NCBI RefSeq assembly: GCF_947488185.1
Contig: NZ_CANKYM010000002.1
Location: forward strand, 496,001-560,000
Direction of reading: 5' to 3'
DNA from: an uncultured Roseobacter sp.
GTDB taxonomy: Bacteria; Pseudomonadota; Alphaproteobacteria; Rhodobacterales; Rhodobacteraceae
Length of the DNA stretch: 64,000 nt
Position numbers and translations under genes: made by a program. Positions 34,477-42,705 of the stretch are shown one piece after another (within the stretch, counting starts at the first letter, position 1; every line of letters begins with the position of its first letter). The notes below the pieces were generated by a model that saw nothing but the letters and a program-made list of their open reading frames with translations, made no database searches and had not been told where the DNA came from.

Positions 34477-35121
34477 CTAATGAGCGTCTGACCCGAAATA
34501 CATCTCACGTTCCTCCCGGCTGAGAATGTGCGCATATTTGCTTAGAAAAAGGTGGTCTGCTTGGCCCTCGTCGCGCTCAATCTGTTCGCGGTGGCGCTGG
34601 TAGGTCCGTTGCCACATGCCCTTGGGTTTTGGCGCAATCCAATAGGCTGTACCCGGTTCGCCGCCCAGCGCCATGCGGGTTTTATTTGCCCGTCGCAACG
34701 CGCGGTCATATCCGGTCTCTGATTGGCTGCGATAGGCGATTGAATAGCAATGACGACATAGGAAGTACCGTCCACCTGAAAAGAGCTTTCCCACCCTCCT
34801 ACCGCATCTCCTGCCATCAACATAGCCAGGGCATTGAAAATAGGGGCGTGTGCCACCGTAGTTACATGCCGCGTAGGTTATCGGCACAGTTTCCATTACC
34901 GCCTCCCAGTCGCTGCCATATGCCCTGACACGATAGTCCAGCACCAAACCAGACTGCGTGAAGCTGTATCCAATGCGCCCAACTTCTTCACTATCACGCG
35001 ACCACACCCAATTGCCGCGTCTGCCTTCAGTCAAAATGCCTTCGCGGTGAAAGCGGTTCACATCCAATGACCTGCAATCCTCAGCCTTTTGGTTGTAGCC
35101 TGTACGCCCTGAGCCGTACAC
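34477..35121 (-). CDS. Zinc-ribbon hypothetical protein, 5' end at the repeat junction
   Basis: The recognisable part begins YGSGRTGYNQKAEDCRSLDV and continues with NRFHREGIL, a zinc-ribbon pair (RPYFQCPG...GRRCGRRVGKL and RYFLCRHCYSIAYRSQ) and a basic helical tail. Proteins of this family usually start with M-G-G-x-GSGR, so only the first two or three residues are affected. A GTG at 35121 could start it. The direct repeat (integrase 3' end) begins at 35117, within this start, so the native start was probably replaced at insertion. The longer open frame upstream is the antisense of the integrase fragment. Function unknown; it is often found near mobile elements. Confidence 0.65.
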   Translation of the reverse strand: MYGSGRTGYNQKAEDCRSLDVNRFHREGILTEGRRGNWVWSRDSEEVGRIGYSFTQSGLVLDYRVRAYGSDWEAVMETVPITYAACNYGGTRPYFQCPGYVDGRRCGRRVGKLFSGGRYFLCRHCYSIAYRSQSETGYDRALRRANKTRMALGGEPGTAYWIAPKPKGMWQRTYQRHREQIERDEGQADHLFLSKYAHILSREEREMYFGSDAH

Positions 35122-35305
35122 GCCGCACAGCTTCCGGCATATGCTGGCCTTGCATGGCGACAAACTCTGCCCCACGCGCGAAACTTTCAAGGCATGGTCG
35201 CAGAATATGGGCCATTCCAGCGCCGTCACAACCGTTTCCAGCTACATGCCCGTTTCAGCAGACGCCCAGCGCGAGATAATCCTTGGACTTGGAGACGGCA
35301 ATTGA
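35117..35305 (+). pseudogene. 3' fragment of a tyrosine recombinase gene
   Basis: These 62 codons repeat the end of the integrase at 2798-3823: TPHSFRHMLALHGDKLC with His-x-x-Arg, NMGHSSAVTT, and the nucleophile Tyr in VSSYMPVSADAQRE, through the stop. There is no start and no N-terminal domain. It is fused head-on to the zinc-ribbon gene start. Confidence 0.92.
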
Positions 35306-35459
35306 AAGGCAAAGCAAACATGTTTGCGTCAAGGCACCAGAATTAGACGCCGGTCGCCACCAGTGATCGGCGCTTGTGACCAAAGACTTGTGGGCGTGAA
35401 CTGATCATCACGGCGCTTCACGAGAAGGTCGCAATGCGCAGGAAGCTGACTTTGCAAAG
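35117..35459 (+). repeat. 343-bp direct repeat, right copy
   Basis: It is the same sequence as 3635-3977 with few substitutions (for example GCGTCAAGG for GCGTGAAGG near 35328). After 35459 the two flanks diverge completely. The structured RNA candidate and the SLATT-RT genes begin 180 bases further on. Confidence 0.95.
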
Positions 35460-35636
35460 TTGAAAATACCATCAAAGACTGACCCAATCGCAGCGCTGCC
35501 TTTTGAACAATCTCGGTGCCATGTTTTGTCAAGAATGACCGGCAACGCCTTTTTCCTTTCTGCACAGATTGCTCTGGCGCTGTACGGCGGCATTGCAAGA
35601 TGCGCTTTCGATGCGTAACTAGTAAGGGTGCGGGCG

Positions 35637-35737
35637 TGAGCCTTGTGCTCGGCTAACCTTTCGGTTGGTCTCTGTAAGTAACAGGCGAAAGCCTGGCGAA
35701 CGGCAACGTTCGCCTATCTTATTCTCAAGAATAGGAT
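35637..35737 (+). ncRNA. Candidate structured RNA upstream of the SLATT-RT genes
   Basis: Five adjacent hairpins can be drawn by hand. They are GAGC-CTTGT-GCTC (35638-35650), an 8-bp stem GGCTAACC/GGTTGGTC with loop TTTC (35651-35670), CAGGC-GAAA-GCCTG (35682-35695), GCGAACG-GCAA-CGTTCGC (35696-35713) and a 9-bp stem ATCTTATTC-TCAA-GAATAGGAT (35716-35737). Two loops are GNRA. Three pairs are G-U on the plus strand and would be C-A on the other, so the RNA is on the plus strand. It ends 42 bases before the SLATT start. It could be a template or guide RNA for the reverse transcriptase, or a regulatory leader. Confidence 0.6.
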
Positions 35738-35779
35738 CAAAGCCATGAAAAAATACGCCCGCACAATGAAGACGAGTAA

Positions 35780-36370
35780 ATGGAAGAAGAGATAAAAATA
35801 GTTCAAAATAGAATTTGGATTACCGAACGATGTCATATGAAGGCTGAGAAGCGTAGCCGCTTCCTTGAGTTGTATTTTCACATTGTTCTAGCGTCATTTG
35901 CTCTGGCAACCATTGGTATCTCTGTGCTGAACCACAGTAACGTCGATGCGATTAAAGATAGCATCTTGAGTTTTGCTTCGATCACTACGCTTTGTCTTTC
36001 TCTACTCATCTTTGGGTTCAAGTTTGGTGAGACGGCAGCCCACCACCGATCTTGCTATTTAGCGCTACAAAAACTTCGAGCTACCAAGCACGAAGATCAC
36101 CTCGCATTGGAAAGAGCATTTATCGAAGTTTTAGGACACTACCCTAATCACACATACGGCGACTACATGCGACTAGCCATTAGCAATATCTGGGGATCCA
36201 CACAGGAGCTTGAGTCGCCGCCGGGAAAGAAAGTGGAACTTGGTCGCTGGGATCGCCTAGTCTATGCAGGTGGATGGCTTCTCGCACGGTTTTCTTTGCT
36301 CGCATTCGCTTTGATGCCACCTTTGATGGCACTCTACGGAACTGATGCTTTAAGTGTATCCTCAAACTAA
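35780..36370 (+). CDS. SLATT-domain membrane protein (SLATT_5-like), RT-associated effector
   Basis: The 196-residue protein opens with the SLATT signature (RIWITERCHMKAEKRSRFLELYFH) and two close transmembrane helices at about residues 29-48 and 59-76. A cytosolic helical part (YLALQKLRATKHEDHLALERAFIEVLGHYPNHTYGDYMRLA) and a third hydrophobic segment near residues 166-187 follow. SLATT proteins are 2TM effectors thought to form pores or disrupt membranes after infection is sensed; one family is known to pair with reverse transcriptases (work on nucleotide-centred conflict systems by Burroughs and colleagues). The stop is 2 bases before the RT start. GC content is lower than in the flanking core genes. 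Confidence 0.82.
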   Translation: MEEEIKIVQNRIWITERCHMKAEKRSRFLELYFHIVLASFALATIGISVLNHSNVDAIKDSILSFASITTLCLSLLIFGFKFGETAAHHRSCYLALQKLRATKHEDHLALERAFIEVLGHYPNHTYGDYMRLAISNIWGSTQELESPPGKKVELGRWDRLVYAGGWLLARFSLLAFALMPPLMALYGTDALSVSSN

Positions 36371-36372
36371 CA

Positions 36373-37713
36373 ATGACCCGTACATCATCTCAGATTTTTT
36401 CACATCACTTTTCTGAAAAACATCTCCAAGAAATCGTTGATTTACACCTGAAAGAAGGCGTTGCACGCGGAGTTGACGGTACAGGTTACGATGGTTTCAT
36501 GGCACGGCGAGATGATGAAGTAAGGCTGATTTCGCGACGAGCCTTAAGCGGATCATACGTGTTCTCACCATATCGACAAAAGTTACTTCTAAAAGATGCC
36601 GCAAGCCTTCCTCGGCAGGTTTCGATTCCTACCCTTAGGGATAGAGTGGCTTTGAGGGCTTTGAACAATTTTCTTTCGGAGGTCTTTCTTGACTGTCGAC
36701 CACAACACTCACACCCAATAGTCACTTCTGTATTGAGGTCCGTAAGTTCAATGCGGGCGGACGATTGCTTTATCAAGCTCGACATTCAGTCATTCTACGA
36801 CGCAGTCAACCACGAGATTTTGCTCAGGACACTAAGAACGCGTATACGGGCCGAATACCCGCTAAAAATGATAGCCAGCGCGCTTAGGACACCAACCGGA
36901 GCAACAGTCGCGAGTCGGAAGGTCAACGAACTCGGCATCCCACAGGGTCTCAGCATTTCAAACATCCTGTCATCGATTTATCTAAGAACAGTTGATGATC
37001 GATATGGCTCAATGTTGGGTCTGACATATCATAGGTACGTCGATGATATTCTCTGTATTGCTGCTGCAAGTGAGGCAGGTCTCATCGCGAAAGAGATATC
37101 AAAATGCCTCAAGCGAGAGAAGAAATTGACTTGCCACCCACTCGGATCGGGAAAATCGACTATCTGTAAACCAGGCGCGCAAGTCCTCTATCTTGGCTAC
37201 TTGATTGGGGGCCCTAAAATAACCGTCAGACCCGACACAGAGAAAAAGCTCATGACAAGCATCATGGAGATCATTTTCGGCGCAACCACTGACTCTAAAG
37301 ATAGAGCAATCTGGCGGGTTAACTTGCGAGTTACTGGATGTAGATTTTTCGACAGCCCTGTCGGGTGGATGTTCTATTTCTCACAGATTGATGACATCGC
37401 CCTCCTTGCCAAGATGGACACGCAGATCAAGCGCGCCGTCTTGAAGAAATTCGGACCAGAAGCAGCCCACGGTATCAAAAGGTTCGTTAAGGCATACCAT
37501 CAGATAAAGTACTTTCATCGTGAAAGTAACTACTTCCCAAATTTTGATACCTATAGTCGCGAGCAGAAGATTGCTCACTTGGAGTTGTTGGCTCCGGGTA
37601 AATTCAGAGACTTGGACGCAAAGTCAGACCTGCAAATCTCGCGTATTTTTGGCTCCTCGGTTTGGCGCGAGGTCAAACGCATGGAACGAGATACTTTGAG
37701 CAGTTTCTCATAG
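36373..37713 (+). CDS. Reverse transcriptase, partner of the SLATT effector
   Basis: The 446-residue protein has the ordered RT blocks: R-x-I/V region (QVSIPTLRDRVALRAL), motif A FIKLDIQSFYDAVNH with Asp137, motif B ELGIPQGLSISNILSSIYL, motif C YHRYVDDILCIAA with YVDD at residues 222-225, motif D and the KSTICKPGAQVLYLGYLIGG segment. A C-terminal part of about 150 residues has no feature I know (FYFSQIDDIALLAKMDTQIKRAVLKKF). There is no maturase, endonuclease or Cas1 domain. Together with the SLATT gene this looks like an antiphage RT system of the unknown-group type rather than a group II intron. Confidence 0.9.
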   Translation: MTRTSSQIFSHHFSEKHLQEIVDLHLKEGVARGVDGTGYDGFMARRDDEVRLISRRALSGSYVFSPYRQKLLLKDAASLPRQVSIPTLRDRVALRALNNFLSEVFLDCRPQHSHPIVTSVLRSVSSMRADDCFIKLDIQSFYDAVNHEILLRTLRTRIRAEYPLKMIASALRTPTGATVASRKVNELGIPQGLSISNILSSIYLRTVDDRYGSMLGLTYHRYVDDILCIAAASEAGLIAKEISKCLKREKKLTCHPLGSGKSTICKPGAQVLYLGYLIGGPKITVRPDTEKKLMTSIMEIIFGATTDSKDRAIWRVNLRVTGCRFFDSPVGWMFYFSQIDDIALLAKMDTQIKRAVLKKFGPEAAHGIKRFVKAYHQIKYFHRESNYFPNFDTYSREQKIAHLELLAPGKFRDLDAKSDLQISRIFGSSVWREVKRMERDTLSSFS

Positions 37714-37726
37714 TCTATCGGAAGGG

Positions 37727-37780
37727 CCGCTTCGGGCTGCCACCTGTCAACCGACCAAAACCGTCAGATGACCGCAGAGA
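37727..37780 (+). repeat. 54-bp dispersed repeat, copy A
   Basis: Bases 37727-37780 match 38972-39025 with one substitution (start CCGCTTCGGGCTGCCACC, end GACCGCAGAGA). The two direct copies bracket the pair of small membrane-protein genes. Degenerate relatives are seen near 18330, 41520 and 44028. This type of intergenic element is familiar in this bacterial group. Confidence 0.85.
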
Positions 37781-37878
37781 ACCCTTATCGACGAATTTCC
37801 GCATTGCGGCTTATGTCCTCTTTGCGGTCTCAAGGTAAGGTAGTGCCGAGTTGATCGCCAACCACCAAATTGCGGAGC

Positions 37879-38487
37879 TCAAGCGTCAGTATCAACTGGT
37901 AAAACCTTGCGGTTCTCGGGAACGCCAGAATTTGTTCGCAAAGATCCTACCAATGCAAGGGATCCCATTCGCTCAAGTAGCGCTGCAACTCCGTCTTCTG
38001 TCTCCCCTCGCATCAAAACAAACTTTGCCAGGTGATTTTGTGTTTCCAAAACAAACAATACATCCTTTTCACTTAAGTCTTCGGTTCCAATTATTTGTCT
38101 CGCTAAATCAGATGCTTGCGAAAGATACCTCTGGCCATTAGTTGGATATTCGTTTTGAAACGTCGTATTACACACCCATTCAGCGGCTTCAGAAACAACA
38201 CCGATATACCGAGAGGTCAAAGACTGCACTGAAGTATGGTATTCATCCTCTTCCAATGTATGCATTAACCGCTTCGTCCACTGATCCTGTGAGCCGAAGG
38301 AAGTCACAATATCAATCAAAACACCGAGCAGCAGACCTCCTAAGGCAGCGGCAAGGATGGGAACGGGCACAACATTGAACTGAACTAAAACTTGAATTGC
38401 AAGGAAAGACAACGCCAAGGTTACGAATACAACCCAAAACAAATAGCTTAAACGAAAGCGGCGCAAACTATACAAAAAGTTTTCCAT
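37879..38487 (-). CDS. Two-TM membrane protein, unknown family
   Basis: The ATG at 38487 is chosen because the preceding gene ends one base upstream. The 202-residue protein has two strong transmembrane helices near the N-terminus (LSYLFWVVFVTLALSFLAIQVLV and VPVPILAAALGGLLLGVLIDIV) and a soluble helical C-domain (DQWTKRLMHTLEEDEYHTSVQSLTSRYIG onward). This general plan (2TM plus cytosolic domain) recalls effector proteins of conflict systems, but I do not recognise the family. It lies beside the SLATT-RT genes in convergent orientation. Confidence 0.7.
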   Translation of the reverse strand: MENFLYSLRRFRLSYLFWVVFVTLALSFLAIQVLVQFNVVPVPILAAALGGLLLGVLIDIVTSFGSQDQWTKRLMHTLEEDEYHTSVQSLTSRYIGVVSEAAEWVCNTTFQNEYPTNGQRYLSQASDLARQIIGTEDLSEKDVLFVLETQNHLAKFVLMRGETEDGVAALLERMGSLALVGSLRTNSGVPENRKVLPVDTDA

Positions 38488-38488
38488 T

Positions 38489-38800
38489 TTATCCCCCGTC
38501 CGTGAATCGACGCAAAGCTTCTGCGAGATGCTTTCCACCAAGCATCCCCAATCCAACGGCGACTGCCGCGGCAGATGCACTTTCACCCATTTCAATTGTA
38601 TTGAGAATATGCGGCGCAAGAATCTCCAACCCACCTAAACCAACGAGTGAGAAAGCGGTAATTTTTTTTGTAGCAAACGCGACCAAGTCATTTATTGCTT
38701 CGATACTGCTCGCTCGCTTGATGCGATTGAACTCAGCTTGCTTGGTCGCGATGCGGATAGCTTTATCAAGCTCTTTCTCTTTCAACTGCTCAAGGCTCAT
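38489..38800 (-). CDS. Small membrane-associated protein coupled to the 2TM gene
   Basis: The 103-residue protein has a charged helical N-terminus (LEQLKEKELDKAIRIATKQAEFNRIKRAS) and two moderately hydrophobic Gly/Ala-rich segments (ITAFSLVGLGGLEILAPHIL and ASAAAVAVGLGMLGG). Its TAA is one base before the ATG of the 202-residue protein, so the two are translated together. The family is unknown to me. Confidence 0.65.
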   Translation of the reverse strand: MSLEQLKEKELDKAIRIATKQAEFNRIKRASSIEAINDLVAFATKKITAFSLVGLGGLEILAPHILNTIEMGESASAAAVAVGLGMLGGKHLAEALRRFTDGG

Positions 38801-38971
38801 TGTACGTTCCGCAGTGGATTACCATGCTATCCGACAGTTTCCTACTTTAGATAGACAATCAAGACAGCAACATGCATCAACGTTCATCACTAGGGAAGCA
38901 GACATTCTGAGAATGACAACGAACGGCAGCTTGGTCCCGCTGACCCGTCAATGGACGTCCAAATCCAAGGT

Positions 38972-39025
38972 CCGCTTCGGGCTGCCACCCGTCAACCGAC
39001 CAAAACCGTCAGATGACCGCAGAGA
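38972..39025 (+). repeat. 54-bp dispersed repeat, copy B
   Basis: Second near-identical copy of the element at 37727-37780, in the same orientation, on the other side of the two membrane-protein genes. Confidence 0.85.
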
Positions 39026-39080
39026 GTCCATTCCAACCAATACTGCGAGGTGCACGGATGGCTGCTTCGCGATCCTGCCG

Positions 39081-39701
39081 TTATTTGCTGTCCCACGCCA
39101 GACGTAGACCAAGGCAAATCAAAATGCCGCCGCAAAGCTGATCAACATACTTTGAAACCGATATGTATCGGGTCTGAACACGCGATGCTGAAAAGCTAAT
39201 GGCGATCAAGACGTGCCACGAGAGCGACATAGCTGCGATAGCTGCGACAAGCAGAACCAAGACCCAAATCGGCATGTCTGGCGTGAGAAACACGGCAAAC
39301 ACACTGGCATAATAAGCGGCGGATTTCGGATTGGTCATATTAACAAGTAATCCGCGCCAGAATCCGCGCGCTCCGCTTGTGGTATCGGTTGTCTGGTTTC
39401 CGTTTGGCTGAAAGCCTTTCGAGCGCAAAAGCTTGATACCCAAGTAGATCAGATAGGCGATGCCCAGAACTTTCAGCACGAAACCTAGCATCGGCAACGC
39501 TTCAAACACCGAGGCAATGCCGAGCGCCGCCGCTCCGGCCCACGCAAGTGACCCCATTGCAATGCCGCAAGCGGTCCAGACGGCATGACGGCGCGATTTG
39601 GACACCGCTGCGGAGGTTGTCAGTACGAAATTCGGGCCGGGGCTGATGAGTGCGAGAAAATCAACAAATAGGATCGCGGCAATGATGGGTAGAAATTCCA
39701 T
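39081..39701 (-). CDS. LysE-family amino acid exporter
   Basis: The 206-residue protein has the family start (FVDFLALISPGPNFVLTTSAAVSKSRRHA) and about six hydrophobic helices, with NMTNPKSAAYYASVFAVFL in the middle. LysE/RhtB proteins export amino acids or homoserine lactone-like compounds from the inner membrane. It runs in the same direction as the EamA gene with a 17-base gap, so they may share a transcript. Confidence 0.92.
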   Translation of the reverse strand: MEFLPIIAAILFVDFLALISPGPNFVLTTSAAVSKSRRHAVWTACGIAMGSLAWAGAAALGIASVFEALPMLGFVLKVLGIAYLIYLGIKLLRSKGFQPNGNQTTDTTSGARGFWRGLLVNMTNPKSAAYYASVFAVFLTPDMPIWVLVLLVAAIAAMSLSWHVLIAISFSASRVQTRYISVSKYVDQLCGGILICLGLRLAWDSK

Positions 39702-39718
39702 AGCGGTCTTTCACACTG

Positions 39719-40666
39719 TCATTTTGAGCCTGAGCTTAACACGGCTCCGGCGATTGCAAAGAGAGCCCCGACGACCGTCGCGATGGTCACGACGCCAAGG
39801 CCAAACACAGCCAACAATATCATCGCAACCAATGGTGTGAGAAATGCCAAGCTGGAGATTGTTGCGGCAGACCCTTCTCGCGTGGCCTTGTCCCAGAAGA
39901 TGTTAGCAACTGTGAAAGGGCCAATGCCCATGAGAACAATTGCAAGCCATTGAACCGTGGTCGGCCAGTAGGCCGGTTCAAGAACAAAATGTGCGGTTAG
40001 TGCGGCCATACCGGCCAGCCCCAGTGAGGGGCCGACGACATTCGTTTCGACTTGTGCGAGTGAGCGGCCAACTGAATAGATTGCAAACGTAAGCGCACCA
40101 CATGCACCAAGGAGCACACCGATCAGATCAAGGCCACCGCCCATCTGCGGAGACAATGCGACAGCAACACCCATAAATCCGCAGGCGGTACCTAAGGTTT
40201 GAAGCAAGGTAGGCGCGCGCCGGTGCAAAACGGACGCCAGCCCGACAAGAAAGACCGGCCACAGATAGTGAACCACATTGGCCTCCGCAGGGCCGATCCG
40301 GGCGATTGCGGCAAGATAGAACGCATTGTTGCCCATCAGACCGACGGCTACAAACGCCAGCGTTTCAATCGGTACGGTCGCGAAGGACGTGAGCGCCTTC
40401 TGCTTGGCAGCCAGCACAAATGAAAAAAGAAAGCCAATCAAAGCCGATGCGCCGAGAACCAGCAAAGGAGGAGCCGGATAGGCGATGATGGCAAGCGCAG
40501 GCCAGCTCGCCCAAAGCACCACGGCTCCACCGACAAGGGAGTATGTCTTGGTCTTAGGCCCATTGGGGAAGGTCGAACACACCCACGCTTTGAACTGGTC
40601 CAACCCTCGTTGGTGTGTGGCAGTTAACATCCCGTCGATCTGCATAAGCGCAATATCCTGCTTCAT
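39719..40666 (-). CDS. EamA/DMT-family transporter
   Basis: A protein of up to 315 residues with ten predicted helices arranged as two EamA halves (SLVGGAVVLWASWPALAI in the first, GVLLGACGALTFAIYSVGRSLA in the second). The first 25-30 residues are polar, so an internal start is possible. The family exports metabolites; no substrate can be read. Nearby LysE suggests an export cluster. Confidence 0.88.
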   Translation of the reverse strand: MKQDIALMQIDGMLTATHQRGLDQFKAWVCSTFPNGPKTKTYSLVGGAVVLWASWPALAIIAYPAPPLLVLGASALIGFLFSFVLAAKQKALTSFATVPIETLAFVAVGLMGNNAFYLAAIARIGPAEANVVHYLWPVFLVGLASVLHRRAPTLLQTLGTACGFMGVAVALSPQMGGGLDLIGVLLGACGALTFAIYSVGRSLAQVETNVVGPSLGLAGMAALTAHFVLEPAYWPTTVQWLAIVLMGIGPFTVANIFWDKATREGSAATISSLAFLTPLVAMILLAVFGLGVVTIATVVGALFAIAGAVLSSGSK

Positions 40667-40876
40667 TTGTCTGAACGATGCAGCCTGAATAGAAATTGTG
40701 CAATCGGTCTAACTGCATGGAAGCCGACATTCGGGCGAATGCAGCGAAAGGCGGTTCATCCTAGACCTGCCGTTCGTGAATCTCGCTGCGAAGGTTCCAG
40801 AAAAGCCCTTGGCGGACATTCATTTTTTAGGCAGGCTGCACTGCAGGTTTGCCTTGCACCCGCCAGAGCGAAAAGA

Positions 40877-41467
40877 ATGGACGATCCAACCCATTTCCGA
40901 AATTTGTTGCTAACCCTCAGCGATGCTTTCTCGAGGGAGCCTCGAGCCGGAGGACAGTTGGCCGCGCAATCGCTTAAGAGTGCGGACGTTAGTGGCTACA
41001 GACGAATTGCGTCGAGTGAAGACCCATCGGCCCTTTTAGGAGACGCGGCCGGGCTGCCAAGTGCCTTGCCGTTGGTTGAGCAAGTGATGCAATGCAAAAC
41101 TCAACTGGATTGGACGTGTTGGGAAGGAGAAGGGTTGGACACCATGATTTCTCAGCGATTGTTCACAACGGAGCTTCTTGGTCCCGACGGGCACATACCA
41201 GCTGAAGACCTGCGCGTTGGGTTATTGGTTTCAGAACCATGGACAGACTATCCGGTGTCTAGCCATTCAGGAGAGGAGACCTATCTCGTCCTGTCGGGCG
41301 TTGCCGAATGGGTGGTCGGGGATACAGGTTACATCAAACATCGACCGGGCGATTTCGTGCACCATCCGGCTTGGGCCCCCCACGGTCGACGAACTATGAA
41401 CGATCCGTTCTTGGGAGCATGGCGCTGGAGCGGTGACCTAAACCTTTCGACCTTTTCGGTGAAGTGA
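40877..41467 (+). CDS. DMSP-lyase-like cupin (DddL type)
   Basis: The ATG at 40877 (AAAAGAATGG) is preferred; the longer frame upstream is not protein-like. The 196-residue product has a C-terminal cupin with likely metal ligands His, Glu and Tyr in SSHSGEETYLVLSG and a second His in PGDFVHHPAWAPHGRRT, followed by LGAWRWSGDL. This fits the DMSP lyases of the DddL/DddQ/DddW cupin group, which split dimethylsulfoniopropionate into dimethyl sulfide and acrylate. Assignment to DddL is based on the motif order only. Confidence 0.72.
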   Translation: MDDPTHFRNLLLTLSDAFSREPRAGGQLAAQSLKSADVSGYRRIASSEDPSALLGDAAGLPSALPLVEQVMQCKTQLDWTCWEGEGLDTMISQRLFTTELLGPDGHIPAEDLRVGLLVSEPWTDYPVSSHSGEETYLVLSGVAEWVVGDTGYIKHRPGDFVHHPAWAPHGRRTMNDPFLGAWRWSGDLNLSTFSVK

Positions 41468-41646
41468 CAGCGATTGCAGTTTGTCGGCTTTGTCCGCCTT
41501 GCCAACTAAAGCTGTCCAAAACGAAGGTCGGCTTTGGGCTGGTCATTGTCATCTGGCCAAAACTCTCACATGAGGGCTAGGAGACCTATTTCCATATTGC
41601 TGCAGAATGGCGAACGACCGCTCTGGGGCTCGTCAGGTGTTGAACA

Positions 41647-42639
41647 CTAGTTTTCGCCGAACGTGTCTCTATAGGCCAAAGGCGATACGCCCACGTGACG
41701 TTGAAACGCCCGCCGAAGACGTTGTTCATCTGAAAAACCCGCGTTGAAGGCGATCTCACCCAATTGCAAATCGCTTCGGGCAAGTGCGCGTTTGGCGGCA
41801 TCGACACGCATGATCTCCACAGCTTTAGCGGGGGTCATGCCCGTCTTCTCCTTGTATTTCCGAGAAAAGCTGCGAGGGCTCATGGCGATCCGTTCTGCGA
41901 GTTTCGGAACGATCAGGTCGCTTTGCAAATGCCCTGCGATCCAGGCATGAAGGTCAGCGAACAGCCCCTCGGTTTCCGAAGCCTGAATGTTGAGTACATC
42001 GCTGAACTGGGCTTGTCCGCCCGGTCGCTTAAAGAACACCACAAGGGCTTGTGCAACCTGCATGGCGGCTTCATGCCCCATGTCCTCTTCGATCATGGCA
42101 AGCGCAAGGTCGATACCCGCCGTAACCCCGGCTGACGACCACATATTTCCATTTCGAATGAATAGCGGATCGCGCTTTACATCAATTTCAGGAAAGCGCC
42201 TCTTCAACTCGTCCACCTGACGCCAATGGGTCGTGACGCTGTGTCCGTTGATCAATCCGGCAGCTGCGGTCAGAAAGGATCCCATACATGTTGAGGCGAT
42301 GCGCCTGCACCCTTTGCTGGTCGCGGCAAGCCAGTCCACAAGATCTCTTTGCTCTACCGCATCGAAAACACCTTCCCCACCCGCAACGATCAATGTGTCG
42401 ATAGGATCGCGGGCCACCTGTTCGAGAGGGATGCTGCTCAGGTCCACCTGACAATCTGTAGCAACAGGTCCGCCATCGGGAGAGGCGACTTCAATCTGAT
42501 AGTGCCGTTTGCCATTCGCAATCTCAGTGTTGTTCGCACTTGAAAATGCCTGAAGCGGACCCGTGACATCCAGAAGAGTGACGCCCGGATAGATGATAAA
42601 GACGACGCGACGGATCGTGTTGGCTGTTTTTGACTGCAT
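41647..42639 (-). CDS. GlxA-family AraC-type transcriptional regulator
   Basis: The start MQSKTANTIRRVVFIIYPG at 42639 is chosen; a further 22 codons upstream are open but would run into the control region of the divergent gene. The N-terminal half is a DJ-1/PfpI-like domain (GVTLLDVTGPLQAFSSAN, with a nucleophile-like Cys in ASTCMGSFLTAAAGLI). The C-terminal half has two AraC HTH motifs (SFSRKYKEKTGMTPAKAVE and IAFNAGFSDEQRLRRAFQRHVG). It probably controls the divergent MFS gene. Confidence 0.92.
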   Translation of the reverse strand: MQSKTANTIRRVVFIIYPGVTLLDVTGPLQAFSSANNTEIANGKRHYQIEVASPDGGPVATDCQVDLSSIPLEQVARDPIDTLIVAGGEGVFDAVEQRDLVDWLAATSKGCRRIASTCMGSFLTAAAGLINGHSVTTHWRQVDELKRRFPEIDVKRDPLFIRNGNMWSSAGVTAGIDLALAMIEEDMGHEAAMQVAQALVVFFKRPGGQAQFSDVLNIQASETEGLFADLHAWIAGHLQSDLIVPKLAERIAMSPRSFSRKYKEKTGMTPAKAVEIMRVDAAKRALARSDLQLGEIAFNAGFSDEQRLRRAFQRHVGVSPLAYRDTFGEN

Positions 42640-42705
42640 ATTGTCATTTATGCCATTCTTTGTGACATGTAAACCGATCTGGCCATACACATCGGAGCCA
42701 GTCAT

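Noticed and set aside
37318..37345. VTG triplet in the RT (NLRVTGCRF), as in retron RTs
   Set aside because: It lies well after the usual retron position, and no msr/msd inverted repeat pair (a1/a2) was found around the candidate RNA. A retron call is not supported.
38397..39107. Plus-strand 236-codon frame over the small membrane-protein genes
   Set aside because: It crosses the 54-bp repeat and has no protein-like pattern; the minus-strand coupled genes explain the DNA better.
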